This document shows positions 47,804-59,655 of a DNA stretch of 64,000 nucleotides, in pieces (within the stretch, counting starts at the first letter, position 1; every line of letters starts with the position of its first letter). The position numbers were made by a program, and so were the translations under genes. The stretch spans positions 103,319,271 to 103,383,270 of the forward strand of contig JAHLJT010008756.1 in NCBI GenBank assembly GCA_031308135.1, read 5' to 3'. This DNA is from Acheta domesticus (Eukaryota > Arthropoda > Insecta > Orthoptera > Gryllidae). The notes under the pieces were generated by a model. The model saw nothing but the letters and a program-made list of their open reading frames with translations, searched no databases and was not told the DNA's origin.

Positions 47804-47812
47804 GTCACTCAC

Positions 47813-48111
47813 CGCTTGCTGGCGCCCTGCAGCTCGTGCTCGGGGTCTTCCTTGACGAGGGAGGCGGTGGTCTGCACGCCCTCGTTCTGCTGGCCGGACT
47901 TCTGCGTGGCCTTGTCCGTCATGGGCCCCGGGGAGACGAGCTGCACGGGGCGCGCCTTGTGGGCGGCGCCGGCGGCGCCGGGGCGGGCGCCGGGCGTGGG
48001 CGAGGGCGCGGGCGACGCGCCGGGCGACGCCCCCTTGGCCAGGAAGGCGTTGCGCGCGCCCGCCAGGTGCACCAGCGTCGCGGAGCCAGGCCGCTTCAGC
48101 GACGGCTCCTC
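47813..48111 (-). CDS. Internal exon C of the repeat-protein gene
   Basis: The exon is bounded by the acceptor GGCTGCGCAG ending at 48112 and the donor GTGAGT at 47812-47807. It is 299 bp, starts in phase 0 and ends with two bases (CG) of a codon. It encodes residues 321-419 of the joined product. RPGSATLVHLAGARNAF, beginning at residue 327, is a further degenerate copy of the core repeat seen in exons A and B. A Pro/Ala-rich linker follows, then a more ordinary polar stretch with QQNEGVQTTASLVKEDPEHE. Third-position GC is very high, unlike the flanking introns. The next exon downstream is not recognised; it must start in the complementary phase. The reading frame and splice evidence are strong, but the protein family is unknown. 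Confidence 0.88.
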
Positions 48112-48238
48112 CTGCGCAGCCGGCAAGCCTTATGCAATGCGTGTGACGCAAAGGCGCTGGCATTGACAATATCCTCTCTGCATGCCGTAATACGCTAAGG
48201 AAAGGTGATGGATCATGCTAGTGCTGGATAGGGAATTA
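48112..48238 (-). other. Intron sequence upstream of exon C
   Basis: This short piece of the 9.5-kb B-C intron carries the acceptor region, with a weak pyrimidine tract before CGCAG. The left edge of the pogo-like element follows. Confidence 0.7.
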
Positions 48239-49131
48239 CAATGAAACCTGACGTACGCGGTCCCCAATGATTCCGGCAAAAATTGGCCTTTCAGAGGTAG
48301 CCGCTTAATAAATGTTATGGGGTTAGTGTAAGCATAAATGAAATCTAATTGTGCTAATTGCTATAAATAAAGTATATTATTTTTAACATGTTTGATTTCC
48401 GTAAATGGCCAAATATAATGTAACAGGTATTTGGATCATTTGCCTCCTCTTGTGGCTAATAACAAAACCTACTCTTGACTGTCACTCATTCTCTCAGTCG
48501 AGAAACTCAGTTTGCTTCCCCGACGAAGCAATAAAGCAAACTAGAGTCTGAGATGCAATTCATATCCCGATGAAACTTAATCAGTGGGGCCATCTGACAG
48601 CACTTAGAAAATGCCTTTTAGATAGGATCCGCGCACGCGGCCTGCTCTGTACGTCTTTAACAGAGTCCCATAAAAGTGAACTACGAGTTAGCACACTGTC
48701 GGAATGCTGTGAAATGGAAGAAACAAACGCATTGTTGTTTTACTAGGAGATATTTATTAAAATCATCTGTCGTTACCTGAAACAAAGTAATTCCCTTTCA
48801 AAATAAGTTACTTTAGATATCATTATTCGAAGTAATTTCACAATGGGTTCCGTCGTAAGATGATAATAAATCAATGGTAACCACCACTTTTCAATCGTTT
48901 CCACCACTTTTCCTCTTCTTGTTATAACACAGTTGAAAATCGCTTGAGATTATCACTTAATAAAAGCCAAAAAATGAAATGTGTCTGGCCACGGCCACGT
49001 AGTTAAGTGACCACTGATTAGAAGGAATATTTACACTATCTTATGGAAAAATCAATGAATTCCACGAAAAAAATATCCTATTAGTGGAGGTGAACGCTTA
49101 ATATAGGTAGCCGTTTGAGCAGATTTCACTG
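48239..49131. mobile_element. pogo/Tigger-like non-autonomous DNA transposon (893 bp)
   Basis: Terminal inverted repeats CAATGAAACCTG at the left and the complement CAGTGAAATCTG at the right are flanked by TA on both sides (48237-48238 and 49132-49133). CAGTGAAACCT ends with TA target duplications are typical of pogo/Tigger members of the Tc1/mariner superfamily (general knowledge). Subterminal GTAGCCGCTTAATA and CGCTTAATATAGGTAGCC blocks also occur near each end. No transposase frame is present. It sits in the B-C intron. Confidence 0.8.
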
Positions 49132-52100
49132 TACTTCCCAAGTCCTGCAAACAACAGATTTAAGACGAAAAAATTGAAGTTTTCAGGTTCTGACATAAAA
49201 CTGAGTACTTCAACACATACAAGATATGTCCCAAAAGTAATGCGTTGCATTTTCCCGCATAGTATAATCGCACATAGCTGGCAAACGTTGCGTCCTTGAC
49301 CCATAAAACCAGGTTTTTGTGTTCTTATGGAACACGAAGGTTCGTGGGAACAGGTGGGGACATGTGAGGAAGTAAAGAGGGACATGTGGTGGACAGACGG
49401 AGGCGGGTCAGAGGCACGTGAGGCACTATCTTAAGCTACATTCTTCAAAATGAGTACTTATTGAATTTTCTATTACATTTGTTGAGTTTTAGTTCTTTTG
49501 GATGATCTTGTTTCAATGCATCAGTGATCAGAAAAGAAGAGAGACCTAAAATCTACGTAAAAATATAAACAAAGACAGAAATGATCTTTCATGATAAAAT
49601 TAAAGATGTTCGATATTCTGTTCAATTTTATCTCAACGCTTAGCAATATTTGAATGGTTATTCACGCACAATAGCAGACCTAAAATGCGGTAACGCACAG
49701 GTTAGATGTTGGCCGTTCCAAGTTGAATTCTAATATGACGTAATTTTCACTTTTAAAATAAATTATTTTCACGTGTGGATTTCTCGCAGGTGCCTAGCAT
49801 GTTGTTGTTCATTATACAATTAGTATTACGCACGTATTAAGTTTTCGATGGCTTAGCCAATATCATCAGATATCTGCAGTTTGAAAGTTAGAAATTCCAC
49901 GGCATATTACAAACAGAGGATATGTGATAATGATGGCTACGGCATTATAAGCTACTATAATATAAATAAAAATGTTGGCAAATTCAAATATGCGAATAAA
50001 AGGCGTTGAAACCTCCCTCTTATTCACATATTTAGAATGTCAATATCTCATCACCAATAAACCAATATTATATAAATTAATAATACGTTAATATGTTGCA
50101 AGGAAAGCAACACATCTCAACAATTGCCATTTTGCAGAAGAACGTCAATATACTGAACAAAGACGTTTATTTGGCGGTCAAAGACAGTGTTTTACTCTAT
50201 GCAGTATTTCCGAAACTTTCCTTGAATTTCTGTTTTGAATAACTAAATATGCCTTCTCTTGACCACGATAGGGAAAAGTACAGAAGATTTTGGGAAGCAA
50301 TAAGCCTTTTTCCTTCGAATCCTTTGTGGAGACTAAAAATGCTTTTTGTACTTATGCGTTTTGAGTCTGTCACTGCATGTGAATGGAACAACGCGCGGCA
50401 GCGAAGTTCTGTTTCAAAAGGGGAAAATCTCAATGAAAACATTCGAGATGAAATGGGCTTATTGTGATTGTATTAGTATTGTAATTAGAATTGATTTTTA
50501 TTAACTCATTATAAGAATTTTTGGACATACTGTATAATATACTAGCTGTTTTTGAATTATATTTTATGTTTATGAACGTTTTTATTAGGAAAAATATACT
50601 TTTATATCCCAATTTATTTCACTTAACTAAAATTGACTATTTTGGAGATGTGTCATTTTTCTTAGGCGCCGACATCCTAGAAAAAACAATCTAATATATG
50701 TTGCAATTCTTTATAACGACGCAAGCCCACACGGCGCAATTTCTCGGATGAATAAAAGCAAAATCGCGCAATTAGCAAAGTAATGCGAAATAGATGCAAA
50801 TTAATTCTGTGTACAAAGGAACTCTTTGTTATTGAATTGTAAAATCAACGCTCTTGCTGTACAGGCAGGGTAAATACGGTATAATACATTTGCTTTCAAA
50901 TATCAAGAACACTAGATTGTATGCGCTTTTGAGTACATTATGTGCAAAGCAAATGGAATTGTTAATAATTGAGATAATGTAGGTTAATGACTTCTCCTGG
51001 AGGTTATTCTCAAACCAAATTTCTTCTTTGAAACCGTAATGTAGTTTTCAGAAGCGAACCAGAAATTTGATCGTACAGTTTGTTCCAGAAATTCCTATTC
51101 CTTGGCAGCATTAAATGTATCTCAGGAACTTATGAATACACCAGCCTAGAAATGAAAAGGCCGGCACGCGCCAATGGTTCAGAACGCCTGAGAAAGTTAT
51201 TCATAGGTACACTTGCTAAGAATTTGCAAAAACAGTAGTTGGCACTTGCCATTGGCCGGCGTCTGGCTGGCGCGCTCGCAAGAATTACAAGCACCGTGTA
51301 TGCCCCTCGTGCATATTCAGCTGTTCCCGAGTCCCGTTTCAGCGATGTTCCGGCTTCTACAAATCCCGGAAATGTCAGAATACTTTTAAATGTCGCCCAG
51401 AAATTAGACGGAGTAATTTTCAAGATGTATGTCCAATATAAACGATGAATTGTTCAACTTGTGATGAGATTTTATAACATACGTTTATGACTTTCTAATC
51501 ACTCTCAATAACAATTCAAAACAATTTGGTATTGCATGCTCTGATAGGGTCCAGTAATGTGAAAATTTGTGAATAATTCAAATCATCCTAAATAAAGGAG
51601 ATAAACAATCAACCCGATACTAAAACTTGTGTTAATTTTTATTTTGTTATTGAATAAATGTTTATAATAGTCATTAAGATATTGAATTAACATTTATATT
51701 CCAAAAGTTTCTTTCGAAATACAAAATTTGCTTCCTACGTATAATTTAGCAACATATCAAAGTTTATATGCTGAAGCTAGGACACGAGCTTCCATCAAAA
51801 ACTTCGTATTTTTAATTATTACCTTCCTTGCTAAAATATGTTAAATTTATTTGTGTTAAAACAGCATTAGATAAACAAAGATCTAAGCTCAGCAGTTGCT
51901 CTAATTATCAAGGGAAACTGAACGAAAGCCTGATTGAGATGGGAGTTATTTGCTCAGTATTTCTTTTTTTCGTGCATTCCATTTTATTAAATTACAGTCT
52001 TGTTATTTTAATCTTCCTAGAATATCTATAACACAGGCGTATATCTAGATTTAGTTTACAAATGAAAATTGAAGCAATTAAATATTAAATTGTACTTAAT

Positions 52101-52379
52101 AATAGAATGCCTCTTGATGGGTGATTGCATCGGGAAAAGAAATTCCAGAAACTCTGTTATGCAATAGAATTTGAAGCTGTCTTTAAAGAAAATAATTGAA
52201 GTTCTGTATTTTTCTCTCTCACACTCCAATGACATAATGACTGATGGCATGAACGTCAATTTACAAAACTGAGATTTCGACATACAACATTGATTCTGAT
52301 CTAGTGCGTTGTGAAAGCGAAACAATTCGTCAAAACGAGAGTGAAAGTTCAAACACTACAATAGCGCGTGACTCGACCT

Positions 52380-52560
52380 ATTACTCCTTCAGCGCAGGCG
52401 GTGAGTTACGCGTCACCCTTTAAGAACTTAAAGCAGTGGGTATGGAACTTATTGACTTCACGCACGTGAAGTAACAGCTCAACGGCTCGCATTACTTCGA
52501 CTCAACAGCAGCACGGCCTCGTAGCGAGTAGAGCGAGGTTCGGGAACTCTGTTCAATTGA
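52380..52560. promoter_or_regulatory. Intronic patch with E-box palindrome
   Basis: ACTTCACG, CA and CGTGAAGT form an 8-bp-arm hairpin with an E-box-like centre (52455-52472). GGTGAGTTACGCGTCACC at about 52400-52417 is another imperfect inverted pair. Composition is balanced compared with the intron. The role is inferred. Confidence 0.3.
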
Positions 52561-54179
52561 ATGCAACTAACAAAGAACGTCAGAATTGACAAAGAGTCAA
52601 TGAATAATGGGATTAATGAAACTTTTGAATGAGAAATTGAGAAGTTACAAGGGTAATCAAGTTATAATATTTGATATGTCAGGCAATCAAGTTCATCAGA
52701 CATGAATACCAAATGAGGGATCTATAGCAAAAGTATAGTTAACAATAAGTCTCACCTTAAAATTCTTGGTGCAAATATTGTGTCTGCGATTAGAATTCGG
52801 AATTCAACGAACATTTCATCTAGCATCCTAAAGGAAATTCTTTTTAGATTACTTTTTATAGTTTATGTGTAGATTAGAAAACTACTTAAAAATTATTTCT
52901 GGCCGTTCGGCATATCTTTAGAGGTTTTTAATAATACAGTTTACATTAAATACAATTTACAATTAATTTTCTTCGAATGTAATGGACACGACCAAGAAAC
53001 ATATTTAAGAAATAGTTTGGAATAAAAAAGAAAAAAGAAAAAGGAAATAATGCAAATTAAAGAGAAGATTTGTTACATATTTTAAATAAATGAAAAACAA
53101 TTAGAAAATATGAGTGAGAGTCTAACTCATATTAGTTTCCGATAATTTGACGAAATACATTGGAAATCTATGAAAATAATCTATTATGGTATCTATCATA
53201 TTTTTCTCTTTTATGGGACAATTTGTTCACTTCACTAATGCATTTAGTCAGACAAAAATTATTGACTTTGTCAAATTAATATTAAAATGGTTCTTAGCGC
53301 TTTATATTTTAACAGATTCAATGAGTTAACAATTATCATTAATTACAATGTTCAGGCCATGCTATTTGAATGGTATAATCAAAACCTGGCCTTTTCTGCA
53401 CATGTCTCATGCCTCACGAACAGCATATGCCATTAGCCAAATCTCTACAAACGACTACTTGCAAAACACCTTCTAAATTGTCTCAATTTTTCCGAGTTAG
53501 CACAAGAGATGTGTAAAAGAAAGTGATGATCATTGAGGAACCGAGATACTCATACACCAGTATTGTGCTTTAAAGCGTTTAAAAAATTGAAGTGTCTGGA
53601 TAAACTTAAAGTAAGTGTACGAGTCATTCTAATTGGCTAACTTCCTATTGGTGAATATGCAAAATTTGATTAAGATGTGTTCTTTATTTACGTATGTTGA
53701 AAAAGATTTAAACATGCGTAACGTTCAAAATGGGCCTTCATTTGTGTCTTACTAATATATTTTCGTACAAAGAAACTGCCATAACAAACTATATCTTCAT
53801 AAGCATATTATTTTTCCCTGGAAATTGTTCTATCGACATTGATACCTATGCAATTAGATATTTTATTTGTGAAACCAAGGTACAGAATGGAGCGTAAGAA
53901 TATGAGAGTTTAGAGGTGAACATATGCCCCTCCGCAAGATACTTTGGTTTTGAATGCAATATGAATAATTATTCATCAATTGCATTAATATTATGCATAA
54001 ATATTCCATAATTATAATTATTGTTGTATAATAATTATGCATCAATATTGAATCTATCATGTTTGATGTTGGAACAATTTTATACAATTCTTAATTATTT
54101 TCTAATTCGATAACCTGTGACGCTGGCTATTTCTTTATGATTACAAGCAATCGAATGAATGCGAGAAATTGACGCGGTA

Positions 54180-54570
54180 TTTTTTCTGTCCTGTTTGCTG
54201 GCTATGCGAAAATCAATCTTCGCGCAGGCCTGCATTACGACGTAATCAATACAGTTATATCAGTACGTGAAGTGCATTAATAACAGAGGGAGCGTGTTTT
54301 CACGGGCCTCGAGCGATGAACCCGACCATACATTGATCTCACCGAATATTCGGGATTCCACGCCCAAGTTGGACGCACAACAACCGCACTGGTCGTCGTT
54401 CGACATCGATGCGCGCTTAAAAACACAAAAAGTCTGCATAGCAGCAAATTGCTGCAACTCGTTCTACGCACTGCCTCGCGCCAAAACGAAGAGCTTTCCA
54501 ATCCGTTCTAATTCTCCTCCCGAAAAGCACTGCCGACATGGAAAAAGGGGCGTATAAAATCACAAACATT
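54180..54570. other. Intronic island of balanced composition with open frames on both strands
   Basis: About 300 bases are depleted in stops. A 96-codon plus frame and 65- and 74-codon minus frames overlap. No frame has a domain, and splice sites for a minus-strand exon in suitable phase were not found. A conserved noncoding element or an exon of a nested gene are alternatives. I favour noncoding. Confidence 0.3.
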
Positions 54571-57344
54571 TATTGAGAGAAAATTGCTTCTGCCATAAAG
54601 GCCATAAACTTCCAACTTTCATCAGATAATCTTCGCGTAAAACTACTACGGTCTTTTCTACTGTCGTGTGTTACAAACTTTCTCGAAATATAATGCAAGT
54701 GGGAAAGCGCTTCGCACTATAACGTAACTGCGCGGCGAGCAGCTCCAAGAGCTTCGCAAACTGACCGTGTCTTCTTCTTGTGGGAAGAATCATTCTATCA
54801 TGACTACTTTCTCCGAACAAAGTGTAAGGAGTGTAGTGTCATAACGTCTATAAAATTTAAGTTCACTGATTGATTTTGATTCCCATACTATTTTGGAATA
54901 ATGTGCTTAGAGTAAGAGTGTAACACATTTAATGTATTTTAAAATGGATATTGAAAGTAAAGAACGGAAAGAATAAAGGGCAACACGAATTATTCGGTTA
55001 ACATTTTAAGAACTTCGGAGAAATTTTGCGTCATATTGGTCTATGCTGAAGCTTTACAATGAGCTTAAGCGGTAGCTTCATGCAATCCAATAAACTTGGT
55101 AAATAGAAAGAGTAATTATATCTATAGTAAATCAAGAACAGAAGGAGAGTCATGCATTGTATCAGGTTCATTAAAGATGTATTTATAATTTTTTTCATGA
55201 GAGGAAAATAATAATTTTTAGAAAACTTTAAAAAAGATGAAACGAAATACGAAAATATGAAAAATCCATTCTGCAATAATTGAAGGAATTAAATTCTTAA
55301 CGATAATTAACCGGTAGTACCTGAATTTTATTAGATGATTATTCAGAGTTTTCCGAGTATTTATTTTCGCAATTGTCTTTCAAACAACCTCGCCCGTTCG
55401 CTTTGCCTCCCCCGCATACTGCGGCTTCGCCTTGCATCTCCTGGTACCGCTCGACAAAGACTAACCACCCCACCCGCCATCCGTGAATGATTCCATTAAA
55501 CTATTTATTGTAACATTCCACATGTCGTACATTTTAGATTTGCAACTAGCCCCTTATATTTTTTCTCAGCGGTTCAAGAGTAATCGTGCAAATGTTGGAG
55601 CAAATGGTCCAATGGTTTAAACGATTTTGTGGAAAACACCCTCACGCACGCACTAGGACGTTTACAAACACTTGCACACATCCTCCCAGACGCATATTAC
55701 ACATACTCGCACAGTCACGTGTGGTACGTACACTCGCACACTCACACTTACATTCACATTTTTGTAATGGAAAACCAATGCCAGAGTCGATTAGCATTCG
55801 TACAAACCGAAAAATCTGTGTTGAGAAGTTGGATTCGTAGAGTTTGTGATTGTACTGATTAAATTCTCATGAACATTTCTTTTAATTGGGTTTCCTTAAA
55901 TTATTTTTCTAACATATATTTTTGATGTAACTCAAGGTAACGTTTTATAACAAATACGAATAATAATCAAAATATTTGAATTATAACCCAGGATTCCGTA
56001 ATATTCAAGAGAATTTCTTCTAAAAAATCAAATTCTTTAAAAAAGTGAATATTCATCCATTTCTTATTGGCTTCATTTTGTCAAAGATGTGTGGATAGCG
56101 ATGAATGTATTTTGTAAGTGATGATGGTATCCTATACGTCAGTTGAAAACCCAATGAACATTGAAACCGCTTTATGCATATTTAAAACAGTAATCAGGGT
56201 TCCATCACCTATGCTTGTCCTGTGTGGGTCGGAAAAGCAGCATCAAACTTGCAGTGCCATAACCTGTTCAAAATTAATACCTCTCCCATTGTACTAAAGC
56301 GTTTTGTTTTCCTTTGAATATCAGCGAGCGTCTGCAACACTATTGGGTCAAACGTTTTGAGCATTTAAATGCACTTTTATATTGAATTTTGCATGCTAAA
56401 ATTTAGTTAAATCTCAGTGTAATAAAGAATAGTTAAATAACGAATTTATTCATCAAGAGGTGAGAACTGGGCTGTACAATCTGCGTGGCATATTTTTGGT
56501 TAGTTTTCATATAACGTATCCCCGCCGGAAATTCTTTTAGCGCACCATTAATGCATACAAGATATTATGTTTTCCTTCAGGTATTTTTACGAAATTCCCG
56601 GTAGTTGATACGAAACTTTATCTAACATTTAATGAGAGTCTCTTCTAATAATACGTTCGTAAACTTTATCTTTTTCTAACCCACTTATTTCCCTCTTTTG
56701 TAAATACTCGTTACTCCTATACTCTCATATAAAGTTTCCATTTCGTACCATTATATTATGTAATGCCATGGAAACGTAGAATTTTGCGTCGAAAATGCCG
56801 TGGTCCGAGAGACTGATGGCGATGGACATCCCTGCCTGCCAACTGTGTTATCCAAGAAAGCTTTTCAAAACTATGTTCTCTAAACCGAACTATTAAGAGT
56901 AAATTTATTTTATTGGAAAGCGTTTAAAATATTTTAATGAGCATTGACAGCTATATAGTAATAGTACAGAGGTAAAAGACGTCCATGATTCCTGCCCATG
57001 AACATTGAATTGACATTCATTTGTATGTAAGTCATGTTGCTTTCAAGTTCGTTAATTTAAAATGCGTTGTAAGAGGAGAGTCAGAACAAGGAATGGATAA
57101 CAAGTGTTGATCCAGAACTCAGGGAGTGGCGGATTAGATTCCCAGTCTGCGTAGGTATTTTTATCCACTTTACATTACCATAAAATCTACTAAATTTCAA
57201 CATTCCAAATTTGTCTAGTCAATGTTATGCATAAAATAGTCAAAATTTGCGTTCGGGAAAACTGCCAAGACATGAATTCTAAAGAAATTACATGTAGGTA
57301 AATCACATTACTACACTACACAATTGAAATTGATCTCTATAGGG

Positions 57345-57575
57345 TAGTGGTGTCAAGGTTTCTGCTGGTGGCTGTGGCACGTGTCGTGGCACTGTAGCAT
57401 GCTACGGGCGCCACTAGCGTGGGGAAAGGGAACTATTACGAGTAGTAGTAACCCCACCGTTTTGCAGTAGGGATGACGTCTCTGGTGGCGGGGTGATGAA
57501 CTTCGTGGAGGGGCGATTTCGTCGTGTCGCTCGTGCCACGGACTCCCGTCCGTGACATCGACCTTGACACCACTG
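57345..57575. mobile_element. hAT-like MITE (231 bp) with 8-bp target duplication
   Basis: The left end TAGTGGTGTCAAGGTT and the complement of the right end, CAGTGGTGTCAAGGT, are near-perfect terminal inverted repeats. They are flanked by CTATAGGG (57337-57344) and CTCTAGGG (57576-57583), an 8-bp target duplication with one mismatch. Eight-base duplications and CAGTGGTG-like ends are typical of hAT transposons (general knowledge). No coding capacity. It lies about 60 bases inside the intron after exon B. Confidence 0.8.
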
Positions 57576-57644
57576 CTCTAGGGATTTGGGGTTTACCCCA
57601 TGATCGTCGGCCCGAAAGCCTGGCTGAAGGGAGATGCCACTCAC

Positions 57645-58014
57645 GTCCTCGTCCTCGGCGAGCGAGGGCCCGGACTCGATGGGCGGCAGCGCCTTGTTGC
57701 GGAAGCGGCGCACGGCGGGCGCCGTCACCAGCAGGTTGGGCATGCGGTGCGCGGGCCGCGGGCTGGTGCTGGGCGAGGCGCGCGGGCTGCCGCGCGGGCT
57801 GCCCTTGGGGCTGCCGGCGCGCAGGGCGGTCAGCCCGCCGGCCACGCTCGTCATCGAGGGCGAGCGCGAGCGCGGCGGCGTCCCCGCCCCCGCCCCCGCC
57901 CCGGCCCCCGCCAGCCCCGCGCGCAGACGCGGGGAGCCCGACGGCGAAGACATGGCCATGCGGAACGCGTTCACGCTCGACGCGGCCGACGTCAGGCCTT
58001 GCAGGCCGCGGAAC
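57645..58014 (-). CDS. Internal exon B of the repeat-protein gene
   Basis: The acceptor GTGTTGCAG ends at 58015 and the donor GTGAGT is at 57644-57639. The exon is 370 bp: its first G completes the AA carried over from exon A to give Lys197, and it ends in phase 0. It encodes residues 198-320. The last Ala-Phe-Arg copy is at residues 213-215, 33 residues after the last one in exon A, so the repeat register continues across the intron. Next come a Gly/Ala run, a looser MTSVAGGLTALRAG copy, then an SPKGSPRGSPRASPSTSPR tract that is a likely substrate for proline-directed or basophilic kinases (inference). A better-structured piece, MPNLLVTAPAVRRFRNKALP, is followed by an acidic end. An in-frame ATG lies at 57962-57960 (residue 216), but splicing makes it internal. 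Confidence 0.9.
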
Positions 58015-59655
58015 CTGCAACACGCGCACGCACGCGCCGTGGGAACAGCTCATGGATGCCAGCGCTTCTTGTAAGCGATAATGGACTGTTATTGTGAGGA
58101 TTATTGAGGGTTTTGTCCCCTTTGAGAGCCAGAGACAAAACCTGCCTTGAAGAGTACATCTAAAATAATGAATTTATGTTTTTGACGACCTGCGTCAATA
58201 TAATTGTTTTCCGGGTTGATGTATCTTGATTTAATGGAAAGTATATTTCCGAACTTTCTTTACAACTGCGGTGGATAACCTCAGTGGTGGCGTGGTCTCC
58301 GATGATGCAGGTGTGGGAAACAATTTGGAAATGATATTAAAACTTTGCTTTACTTATTAATAAGCATTTTGATAGTACAGAAAATACATAATGAGCAGTG
58401 AAAGAAGTAAAGGCACAGTGTCTATAAACGAACTTGCAGGTTCCATTTTCTAATACAGCTTTCTTGTGAAAAATAATAGACTGCAGTACACAGTTTAACC
58501 TTTAAACGTTGCTTCGTCAAATACGATCTGTCAAAACGGCATTGAATTCACTGGAGTTTCCCTTCCCGCCGTTTGCTTTCGAATCAAATCATTACTGAAA
58601 TACTCATTGTATTAATTATCGGGAATAGGATTTGCAGGAATAATGTATGTTTCACTTTCCCGTGTTTGTCATTAGAGTCTGAAAGACCGATGGACTGCGT
58701 TGATAGTGTTAGTACAGCAATTGGTGAAGAAAGGAAATTGATTACATCGATCAATTCGGAAACTAATTAATCTTCATTGTGCTTTCTCCCCCATTCGCAC
58801 GAAGCACCTTTCATTGTTCTCTCTTCATAAAAGTTGGGCGAGTAAATGTTATTCCACGATTAGTAAAACTCGAGGAGTAAGGTGCAAAAAGCTAAAGCAA
58901 ACCATTTAACGGCGCTACTCATTCTAGATCATTTAATTTCTAGAAAATATTTATTTTAATAATTAATTAAAATTCTGATTTCATGTTTGTTAAATGATGC
59001 AGGTTTGCATTTAATTCCTTCCATGTCATTTAAAATGATTTCAGTAACAAAGACAATTAAATTCGAGATGGCAGAAAATAAGTGAATTGCCATTCTGTCA
59101 GTAAAAGACAAACTAGTGTCTAGTGTACCCTCATAATCATACAAGGACAACTAGATGAATAAGAGACAGCTTGCTAAGGAGGTCAAATGTGACAAACTGA
59201 GAAAATAATTGTAATTACGTTCAAGGGATATAATGAACTATTTTGCCATCCCGAAGTTAGTATTTAATTTATGTCGAAAAATAATTTTGAAAACATAATT
59301 ATATAGTTTAATTCTAACACTAATGTTTATTGTTCATTGATCATTGTTTTAAGATTGCTGATTATTTGTAATAGCTCAAAAAGTGATCCTTTGCTCCATT
59401 CAGAAATACAGTGTCTCATTAAATGTGAAAAGAGCGCTAGACTTGAAAGTGTACGTGTCAGTTGACAGTGTACGTATTGCCTGATTGGTATGAAATAATA
59501 ATTCAAAGGAACTTTTCAAAAACACTATTTCAACTTCATTTTATATTCTAGCCTTTGAAATATTCAGTGGTAACTCCCGAATCGGCAACAGCATACACTC
59601 TCGACTTGGGATCATGCAAATAGTGCTTTTCGTGGGGGGAGGCGCATGTACTCAC
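58015..59655 (-). other. Intron between exons A and B (1641 bp)
   Basis: Mostly AT-rich with no exon recognised. Near 58730-58770 a TTGATTACATCGATCAATTC inverted stretch is followed by TAATTAATC, a homeodomain-type cluster. Confidence 0.7.

Larger units (their letters stand above)
49134..57336 (-). other. Long intron between exons B and C
   Basis: More than 8 kb of mainly AT-rich DNA with no additional exon that satisfies frame and splice rules. A balanced patch at 51130-51430 opens a 97-codon minus frame whose origin is unknown. AT-rich hairpin-like runs occur near 53950-54050, and a decayed tRNA-like B box may lie near 57124-57145. Two regulatory-looking patches are listed separately. A balanced patch at 50700-50830 contains ATGCAAATTAATTC. 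Confidence 0.6.

Noticed and set aside
51130..51423. 97-codon minus frame inside the B-C intron
   Set aside because: No domain and no usable splice sites in the required phase. It may be part of an unknown repeat.
57414..57644. Extension of exon B frame past the donor into the MITE
   Set aside because: The GTGAGT donor and phase match to exon C make splicing the better model. The extension runs into a hAT-like MITE before stopping.
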